Shown here one piece after another: positions 54,936 to 64,000 of a DNA stretch of 64,000 nucleotides (the stretch's first letter is position 1; every line of letters begins with the position of its first letter). The stretch is taken from contig JAKCOZ010000009.1 in the NCBI GenBank assembly GCA_022605955.1, positions 372,001 through 436,000 on the forward strand. The letters run 5' to 3'. This DNA is from Rallus limicola. Lineage: Eukaryota > Chordata > Aves > Gruiformes > Rallidae. The notes beneath the pieces were generated by a model. The model was not told the DNA's origin and ran no database searches. It was given only the letters and a program-made list of their open reading frames with translations. A program made the translations under genes and the position numbers.

Positions 54936-57030
54936 TTTTTTTGTTGAGCATGTGACTGTCCTAGTAGAGCAATGAGCAGTACAACAGAACTCTTACAAAA
55001 ACTTCTGACATAATTTATATAATATTCTGTGACTTCAGAGAGAATGTTGATAGATACTGTCATGTAAAAAGCTTGGCAGCTTGGAAAGGAGGGATAAGTT
55101 TTCTCATGGGGGAGACTGGCTGTGTTGAAAAAAGAGTGAGTGGTCAGAGTAATAATACTAATAAATTAGGTAGCAATTACAATAAATAGATGGGGGAGTG
55201 CTTTGGTTGCCTTTGTCCCAAAGAAAAACACTCCTTTGGAGACAGGGTTGATTTCCAATACGATTTTTGACTTGAAGGTTGAGTGATTCAGACAATCAGC
55301 TCCAATGCATGTCCTTATGTTAACAAGAAACAGCTTGGCTGGGAGTAGAGGAATAATTAATTCAGGATAGCCATATTTATAAGACTCTATTGTCAGATTT
55401 TGGTAAAAGAGAAAAGAGAGTGGCAAAGAAAATAATACACTGGACAGTGACTGCTTTGTGTTTTGCCATCACAACAGCCTTTGAGATTTAGCGTGTCTGA
55501 AGGACTGATACCTAGTTCTGTTGGTGTGCATAACTGTATGGTACAGAAGGGTTTTCTTTGGAAGACACATGGAAGTTGATCTTGCAGCCATTATTCATGT
55601 ATTAGAAAGCAGAATAGCATAAAATGTACCTTTCCATATGCTTAGATGCCACTGTACATGCTAAATACTGTGAAACTCAGCTATATTTTTATTTCTCTCT
55701 GAAGAAATATTTAACTCAGACGACTAAGAAGGGCTTTTATTTCCCCACTTTTACATCATAGGTATCCCTACAAGTCTTCCAACATAAAGTCCATTTTAGG
55801 AAAAAAAAAAAAGAAAATAATTTATAAAAAAAAATAATCTTAAGGCTCAAAAGAAGAGAGAACAGTCATTCTGGACGAATCACTGAGCCTTTTATGCATT
55901 TGATATATTTTCATTAGCTTCAGTGAATGGAATAAATCTTATTTGCACCTTCTTTCCCCTATGGCCACAGGTAATTTATCCTCTCCCCTTAAACACTGCT
56001 CTGACAAAACATAAAACTAAACAGCTGTGCATGCCAGAGTTCCATGCACTGTGTGAGAGTTGCTGCTGAGCTTTGCATGTTCCACGACTTGTTCTGGTTT
56101 CATGATTTAGAGCAGGTGGGAAGGGTGATCTATTAGAGGAGGAGAAACTGCTAACCACTGTTACTTAGACATCAGTCACTTTTATCACACAGAGGCATTA
56201 GTGTCATTAGGTCAGCAAAAGATCATGGCATAAGCTGCACAGATGTGCCTTGCTTTAGACAGTACTTGGGCATATCAGTGTTACTTCTCATATTCTGCCT
56301 AGATTACCTGTTTCCCCCTTTTCTGCAACTTGTTCTGTAATACATTCTTTACTGTTTTCATCCAATTAGTATGCAACTAAACCAGAGACCATTTGGAATG
56401 GTTGCCCTAATTTTCATGGGCTTCATGCCCATAGAAACCCATTTTACCTTGTACAAATTTACCAGAGATTTTCTAGGTTTGGAGAGGGCTTTTAAACAGT
56501 TAGGTAGACTGGATTTCTGTTCCTGAGTAGTATTACTTATAATCCCATGGACACAGAATCTCTTACCTGATGGCCCAAAGCTATGCTTTTAAATACATGA
56601 TTTGGTGCATACAGGAATAAAACTAGCTGTAGATACAGGTAGTGTTCTATACTCACTTATTGGCCTTAAATATAGAGTGTAACTTCAAGATATATGCTAA
56701 AAGTTAGTAATTAACAGAGACATTTTTGACTCTTTAATATGTGTTTTCAAACGATTAGAAAAAAAAGTGAATTTTCATATACCATTATAAATTCTGTTTA
56801 TGGCTTTGCTTGTTTGAACCTGCAGAGTTTATGTGCACTCATTTTAAATCACAAAAAAGTATTTATTAAATGCCAAGGAATTAGTTTAAGTTTCTTATAA
56901 CTATATATATATCTGTCCAGAAGACTTAATTAACCACAAGTAACAGAAGCTTTTGAGTGACTCTCTTCCACAATCAAGCTTTCCAATGGAAGTGAAATCT
57001 TGCTTTAAAATTTGATGCCCAGTATGCATT
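54936..57030. other. AT-rich intergenic DNA, no gene seen
   Basis: No coding or repeat signal recognised other than simple A-runs (for example 55800-55813). Confidence 0.45.
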
Positions 57031-57051
57031 TTGCCATTTGTTTGTTTACAG

Positions 57052-57197
57052 TGGAGCATGTACCATGGATTAAAACTATTCCAGAATTTAATAGAAAAGT
57101 TGATGTAACTAATCTTGCATACTATTTACAGTTGAATGAAGATCTTATTTCCCCTTTAGTTCTGGAGGATTTAGAAGCTTTTAGGCAGCACATATAA
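57052..57197 (+). other. Exon-like open segment, unidentified
   Basis: After an acceptor-like tttgtttgtttacag, an open frame of 48 codons begins VEHVPWIKTIPEFNRKVDVT and ends at TAA 57195-57197. Its mixed hydrophobic/acidic composition looks more protein-like than neighbouring frames. No family is recognised. It could be a 3' terminal exon, a pseudogene piece or chance. Confidence 0.25.
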
Positions 57198-57454
57198 TCC
57201 TTTAATTGTGTTTGAAAAGATAGTATCTGAGAACCAGATATTTAGTCCCAGGTAAAACAAACAAACAAATAAACAGATAGGTTTCATGCCCTGGGAACTC
57301 TTAAAGAAGATGACTTCCAGTCAGCAAAGAACCGAGAGACAGCTGAATTTCAACCAGGATCCCACATGAAGAAAAGAAGGGTGCTTGCTATTAAGGACTT
57401 CCCTCTTGCAAGGTACAGAGGCAACCTCCTATTGGCCTAACAATTTTATGAGGA

Positions 57455-57836
57455 GTGTCTGATGGAGCTAGGATTATTAGTCTAGAGAAAAGCAGGCTGA
57501 GGGAAGACCTCATTGCTCTCTGCAACTACCTGTGGCTGTAGTGAGGTGGAGGTTTGTCTCTTCTCCTTGGTAGGTAGCGACAGGACAAGGAGAAACAGTC
57601 TGAAGTTTTGTCAGGGGAAGTTTAAGTTGGGTATTAGGATGAAAGGGTTATTAGGTATTGGCACAGGCTGCCCAGGGAAGTGGTGGAGTCACCATCCCTG
57701 GAGGTGCTTAAAAGAAGAGCAGATGTTGTGCTTGGTGACATGGTCTAGTGTTGGACCTAGGAGGGCTGGGTAGACGGTTGGACTCGATGATCTTGAAGGT
57801 CTTTTCCAACTGAAACCATACTATGATTCTATGATC
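57455..57836 (+). mobile_element. CR1 LINE 3' end
   Basis: Contains cagctgcccagggaagtggt-like sequence (ctgcccagggaagtggtgga), gttggactcgatgatcttga, tttccaactgaaaccat and a tail of tatgattctatgatc. Confidence 0.9.
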
Positions 57837-60214
57837 ATCTTATTCAAAAATATCAACACCGACAGAGATAATAGAGTAGATTTGATGATTATGCTTGTTT
57901 GATGTAGCATAGCAATTTAATCTCTATTCACATCCAGAGGATGAATAATTTTTCCAAGAAATAAAATAATTTAGATATATAGAATGTGATTGACAAATTT
58001 AATTTAACGTTATTTTAAGTTCAAATGTTAATTGAAATTGAATTAGAGAAATTATTGTTCAAAATTCTACATCTAAAAGGAAATAAAGGAAAAAAACCCC
58101 AATATTTTATTTTTATATGGTTTTGCTAATTTACCCGCAGAAATTTTAAATTTCTGTTAAATTTTGCAAAGTTATGTTTCTTCTTTCTCTTCAGAGTAAA
58201 AAGGGTCTACCTGTAGATTACATACACTCTTTAGTGTATTAATTTGTCAAGTTTTACATGTTCTCATCTAAATGTCTATTTTCTGTACAAATGAAGGGCT
58301 AAATAAATGTTCTATTCACCATTCAACTAAACAAAATGACTGAGTGTAAAGGGGGAAAGAGGAGGAGGAGAAAGAAACTAATGAATTATAGGGATTAGCA
58401 TGAGAACAAATAATAGAGGATAAGAAAGTGGGTGGCAGTATTTCATCTCTTGACGAGTCTGTTACCTAGGAAACAAAAGACTGAATGATTGCATAAATGA
58501 CCCTGTGCCTGTGGATTTAAATTGATGAAATTATATAGCACTGTAATTAACGCTGAACAAGAAAGTAGATTGTCAGGGGCACTGTTTATTAGGTAAAATA
58601 AAAAACTCTATAAAGCCTATTTTCATTTTGATGAGTTTTTGAAGCATTTATTACCCAAGTCTTCTGTCTTTAATATCTAAGTTTCTGACCTAACAAAACT
58701 ATGTGATAAAAACTAAACAATCACCCCATCCAGTTGATTAATCACCCTTTTTAAAGACTCCTGTAGAAGAGACTAATCATTGGCAGAACTCCCTCTCTCC
58801 ATCAGAACTGAAGTTGATTTTAGCAGACAACCAGATGGTATTGTTAGGACAGTATTTTGACTATTAACAAGGAGTTTATTATTCTGCTATGTCTGGCCTT
58901 CCACCAAAGGCAATCCAGTTAAAGAAACTGTAGTGTGTCTTCACATATGATGAACAGTTATCACCCATTATTTTGTGGTAGAAAAAGCTGGTAATGTATC
59001 ATCTTCTATTCATGTAAAAACCTTTGTAAAAACTTGCCACAATCACCAAAAGAATGATAGTGTTCACTACCTCTTGGCAAAATAACTCTGAGGAACTCAG
59101 AAACGCTTGCAATAATTTAAAGAGCATGTTTTTGCAATGCAGTGCTATTTGCTTTTTCAGATGTGCCTATTGTCATCAACTTCCCAAAGCTTTAGGAAGG
59201 TATAGCTATTTCAAATGGTCTTCCAATGATCTTCTGGTGTCTTCTAGCACACAATTTCTTCATTTCATCAACAATTTCATCCTAATTGTAGTAAAAAGTT
59301 TTTATCCTTTCACCCTTTGTGTCTGACACTTTATTCTTGCTGTAGGCTGTAATTTTACTTTCATTTCCTTGGAGCCTTCCATCCTAAAATACCTTGTCTT
59401 CAATTCCTTCTTACCCCTGACTAGTTTCCCTGCCTCTATTGTAAGACAGCTTTATGTGTAGGACATAGTCAATTGGAGAAGGCAAGTGTGGACAGTCAGA
59501 CCTATGACAACAACTGGGTTTAGAATGAACAGTTTCGTGTATAACAACATCAACAAAACCCCAAACCTGTGCTGCTGCAGTGGAGATCTGAGTACAAGAA
59601 CAAGCAAATGGGGGCAAGGGAACACTGCAGATGCTGCTACATGCCATTAAATGTGAAACTAGATTCTCCTTGAATCAAATGTCCAAACTGCTAGTAGAAG
59701 GTGAATACAGAATTTGGCTGTTCTAGCTTAATAGGCAGTGTGGATTAAAATTTCATTTCATATATGTCAAATGAAGAAAAGAAAAATGATACATTAGTTA
59801 GGGATGAAATATATTGGGACCCAAAAGACATATTAGGACTCCCAAAGGTCCAGTCACTGCTTCAGAATGAAGGACAGGAATAACCAGAATTTAATGATAT
59901 GCAAATTGTCAATTTGGCAACCAAATAAAATATCAATTACATATTTCATGAAGATTTTTCTGTGATGTTTGTCTATTTGAGTGAGTAAAATTATGGTAAG
60001 CCACACTGATACTCTTGAGATTGAGTGCATTCTTGCTATAGCAGTATAGTGAATACCTGAATTATTTCACTTGTGTAAGAAAGTTAAAATTTAATGTAGC
60101 TTTAAAAGTCTGCTATGTATATGTGGACTTAAACCTGTACATACAAATTCTATCAATCTGGAGGTCACAAACCTAACTAGAGCAAAAGAATAACAGTTAG
60201 AATCCGAGAACAAT
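57837..60214. other. AT-rich intergenic DNA, no gene seen
   Basis: Short frames only, none with a recognisable domain. No repeat family identified. Confidence 0.45.
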
Positions 60215-60320
60215 GTCGTTTAGAGAGTTCTTCTGGAGGGCTCGCTTCCAATCCCCCGCTCGAAGCAGGGTTGGTTCAGATTTCTCAAGGACTGCTCAGT
60301 CAAGGTCCAAGGCAAATGTG
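60215..60320 (-). mobile_element. Diverged CR1 3' fragment, antisense
   Basis: ttctggagggctcgcttcca, atcccccgctcgaagcaggg and aaggactgctcagtcaag resemble the antisense CR1 3' end, but the terminal octamer tail is lost. Confidence 0.5.
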
Positions 60321-63300
60321 GAATACATTCTTTGCAGGTAATGTACTATAAAAAGAGTCTCCCAGGAGAACTTGAATATTTCTCCCTGAATATCTACAAT
60401 ACATTTTATGAAACATGCTACAGTACCCTCTTTTACCTTCTTACTGTATTTTCAGTCTTAGGACTTTCCCTCCAATAGGAAGATAAGAATTCAATGGAAT
60501 AGTTCAAATATGTTTTCTGGTATTCTATGATGATTTTGTTTCCCATAATATTATTTCATATCAAACATTTATTTAGCTAAATAGCATGAATTTCTTATAT
60601 AGCGAAGTGCTTCCCTTTACATCTCAGACAGTCAAACTATTACTTCCATGGACACTAGCTCTGTGCCACAGCAGCTCTGCCAATCTCTGAGTATCCGCTA
60701 TAGAGCAAGCATGCTGGTGAAGCTTGCTGTATGAATTACAACAGCAGGATTCTGACCTATGCTCAAATTGTTCCTTCCTCATGGATCTAGCCAGTGAACT
60801 GGAACAGTCTGAAAGCTGGAAGACTTGATTCCGCTGACAAGGTTTTTAAGTTTGATGTCCCAAAGACACAGTGTTTACCAAGTCTACCATTTTATGGCTG
60901 ACTGAGCCACTGAAGAAAAAAATAAACAACCTTTCAAATAAAAGCACAAAACTGTCTTAAAAAGTAATATTACAATTTGTGCAAAAAATGCTCAGTAAGA
61001 AAAAACAGGAAATAAATTCAGTGATGAACAGACAGTGTTGCTTGTGATCAGATTAATAAACAGTCTGCATTATCCATGGCTTAAAGACTTAGGTCATGCT
61101 CCCGTTTAAAAATCAAGTATTCTCAAATTGTTTTCAGACTTGCATTGCTGAAAGCGATTTTAATGCATAAGAATAAAGTTTTTCTTATCTTTGTGATGCA
61201 TTTTCAAATCTTTCATAAGGACTTTGCATGCAGAAGTAGTTCCTACTAGAAATAATCAATCAAGCAGTTATTTGTGATGTATATTCTATAAGCTCACTCA
61301 CTGAAGCATGTGTGGTTGGCAAGTTGTTCTCTAAATGATTCCTCTCCAGGTGGTAATTCTTATGCTAGAACTCATTACATTTTAGCAGTGGCATGGTCCA
61401 TTAATCCCTGTGGTGAACTGGTTAATGATCTCAGCTTTTCCTTTGGCTGTTCATAAAACATAAGTGTTAAATTGTTCTAAGTTCCAGGGTGACCAATAGT
61501 TGTTTATACAGCATTACACCAAACCTCATAGCTTTCCATTCATGTGCCTTGTTCAAGAGAGGAAATGTAAGTAAGCAGAAGAGTTAATTTTAACCCAATC
61601 TCTGTTTCTGAGTCATCAGAAGATTATGAAACTAAGACTCCAGGAAAATAACTTTGACCTTTATATCTGTATCTTTACCTCTAGCTAGAATGTCAGCAAA
61701 TCACACTTACTTTATCTCATAGTCAATTACTTGAACTCACAAAACTTTCTTGAACAACCTGTATTAAATGTTTAGCTTTGCCAGAAAAAAAAAAAACAAA
61801 AAATATTTAGTGTCCTTAAGATCTAAACTAGCTGCTCACTAAAGCATAACTTTAATTTGCTTAAGCCTGAATAACATCAGTGGAGTAATGTAATGGTGAG
61901 TGTTTCAGAGCAGCAAACACAGCTCATCAGAGAGAGTGGGTATTCAGCAAGATGTGGGGATAAAAGGGAAGGTGTGCCATTGATAGATTATTCAGTATTA
62001 CAGATAGCATATATCATGAAACTAGGTGAGCAATGCAAGGGAAAAAAGCTTATGGCAGATAATGTCTCAGACAAAAAAAAAAAAGTATATATGGAAAAAG
62101 TAAATCAGTATATTAGTAAGAAGATAAAATTTAAAGATTTGTGTAATTGAAAGATTTGACACATTTTACCAGGATCAGGACTACTTTTATTAAGAAGAGC
62201 CATGAAGATTGTCCTTACATTTACATGTTGTTGAGAAATATTCTTTATGAACAGTAAAATGTCAAATTCATTAACAGCAAAACTTTGCCTAAAATAAGTT
62301 GTCTAAAATAAGTTGTCTGAAACTGAATGAAGTTTTCTGTATTTTTTCCATTTACCAGGAGAAGCATTTAAATTGCTGACCATGAAGGAGACTTCTACAG
62401 GCACAACAGTCAGCAAGGCACTAACTGGGAAAATTGGCTAACATTTTCAGACTGAGGTGCACACAAAAATCCAATCAATATTTTCTGAGGTTATGATCTT
62501 AACACTTTAAATTAGTGTCTTCTTTTCCTGTTATAAACCTAGGAATCAAAATCTACAGCAGCATGATTGAATGGTCCTTCTTGTTACATGGGTATGATAG
62601 GGATGTAAAGTTGTCACCCGTGGTGGAATTCCAGTGAAATAATTCATTTCCCACTGCTGGTCTAATAAAACACAAAGCAACTAAATTGTATGGTGCATGA
62701 CTCATTTAGTCAGGGAGTAGCTGTTTTGTGAGGGATGAACTTGAACCAGTGTAGGCTGATACAGTGTGGTGGGATGTTAAATCAGTGCTCCTCAGCATGT
62801 AAAATTTAGGACATGGTGTCATGAGGTATGTAGGCCTTGATGTACTCACATTATAGAATATAGAATTGGTCATAAACTTTCCTGTATTTAGTCACCTAAG
62901 GAAGCACATCATACTGCATCGTATTTGACAGAATTTTAGTAGAAACACTAACGTTTCAGTGGTGGGTCAAGAGAGAGACATTTTGTGGTTGCCTGCTATG
63001 GGAAGTGATGTGTGGCATTTTGGTGATAGATATTTTAAGGTAAAAATCAGTTTTGTCTTCAGTACTTTGGAGGATTACATGCTGAGTTCAATCACAGGTA
63101 TTTCAAGTGATTGCACCCTTTCCATACACTTAGCAGAAAACAAGATTCATGAACTATTTCAGTGCAGAGCAAGACCAGGAATGTGTGCTCAACCACCATT
63201 TACACTGCTTTTCACCTTGTAAAATCTAAAGTGCATTCCTTGCAACACAGAGGCACAATGTTGAAATTCATCCCACAAATTCTTAGTCCTTCTGAAGTGG

Positions 63301-64000
63301 AAAACATAGTTTATGAATACAAGGAGAAAGCACCAAAACTTAAAGATTGATTAAGATAGACCACTTTCAAATTTCCTAATGTGGTCTTTCTACTGAATCT
63401 GCTGGGAACTTCTCAGCATAAAAAGAAAATACAGCCTTTATAAAGGCGATAAAAGACACTAGCAATGAGAACAGAACAGAAGCAAAACAGTTCCAAATGT
63501 GTTTTCTCGAGGCTTCTCCCATCTTAAGAGAGGAGAAAATGTGAGTATAAAAAAATGAAGCTATGAGAATGTCTCTCTCTTAAAACAAACTCTGTGCAGG
63601 GTTAGTCCTGCTGCTTTGCTTACACTATGCACTTGCCATTAATGGACATGGAAACTGCAGCTATGGAATCACAAGCCAATTGTCACACAGATGTTACCAG
63701 CTTTCAACCTTCAGTCAACCTCCTTCTGCTTAGGACTTTTTTGCTTAGATTTGTTGTTCTCTTTCTTCTGTACACAAACCAGTATTTTAAGGTAAACAGC
63801 TGCTCACATGACAATAATTTAAAGCGTAAATGCTACATATGTGAATCACATTTAAGAACTAAAAATCACAAACAGCCCATGGAGAGACATCAGGCTGTAT
63901 CAAGCTAGGTCGGAGCATCGCTGTGTTTCCCCTTATTCAATCCAGGGTTTTTCTCCACACTTAGCAAATTTTGTGTTCTTTTATTAATTTTTCCAAACTG
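60321..64000. other. AT-rich intergenic DNA, no gene seen
   Basis: Contains frames of 62-93 codons (for example 61893-62150 and 63627-63908) with no recognised domain, no clear splice context and no duplicate support. Not called as genes. Confidence 0.4.

Noticed and set aside
61893..62150. 85-codon ORF with Lys-rich C terminus
   Set aside because: No domain, no splice context, AT-rich surroundings and no second copy for support.

Overview
The window is bird genomic DNA; the species cannot be fixed from sequence alone. The evidence is CR1 LINE copies ending in the avian ATTCTATG-type tail, ERVL-type LTRs of the avian TGTCCTGGTTTTGG / TGTGGTGGTTTGATCC kind, and intronless olfactory receptors of the family-14-like type that is strongly expanded in birds. 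No rRNA, tRNA or CRISPR array was seen.

Layout. (1) 1-22.4 kb is a recent segmental-duplication mosaic. It contains a GC-rich CpG island (about 7.7-9.2 kb) with NRF1, Sp1, CCAAT and E2F-like motifs, a broken class-I (gamma-like) retroviral pol (4.1-5.3 kb), and a 2.3 kb block present twice (9,227-11,512 and 20,147-22,439). That block carries a minus-strand olfactory receptor, frameshifted in the first copy and open in the second. A plus-strand multi-exon gene lies between them (13.3-16.0 kb); its nine exons keep one reading frame and encode a coiled-coil protein with a C-terminal membrane anchor. Fragments of the same gene lie at 63-183, 986-1,127, 11.66-11.95 kb and 19.15-19.27 kb. (2) 21.4-40 kb is an olfactory receptor cluster, all minus strand: one receptor whose usual start ATG has become GTG (21.4 kb) and two intact receptors (31.4 and 36.8 kb). 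Each has a related upstream region about 2 kb long. Between them lie an ERV protease fragment, degenerate telomere-like repeats, an internally deleted ERVL provirus, an ERVK-like LTR with a GT microsatellite, and CR1 tails. (3) 40-64 kb is AT-rich and gene-poor. It holds antisense CR1 reverse-transcriptase remnants, LTRs (one solo ERVL LTR with a perfect 5-bp target duplication), a few CR1 tails, and one possible exon at 57.05 kb that I cannot identify.

The receptors are independent sensory GPCR genes. The coiled-coil membrane gene is unrelated in function and interests mainly because the same duplication process has copied and broken it. Its apparent polyadenylation signal lies inside an LTR-like repeat.
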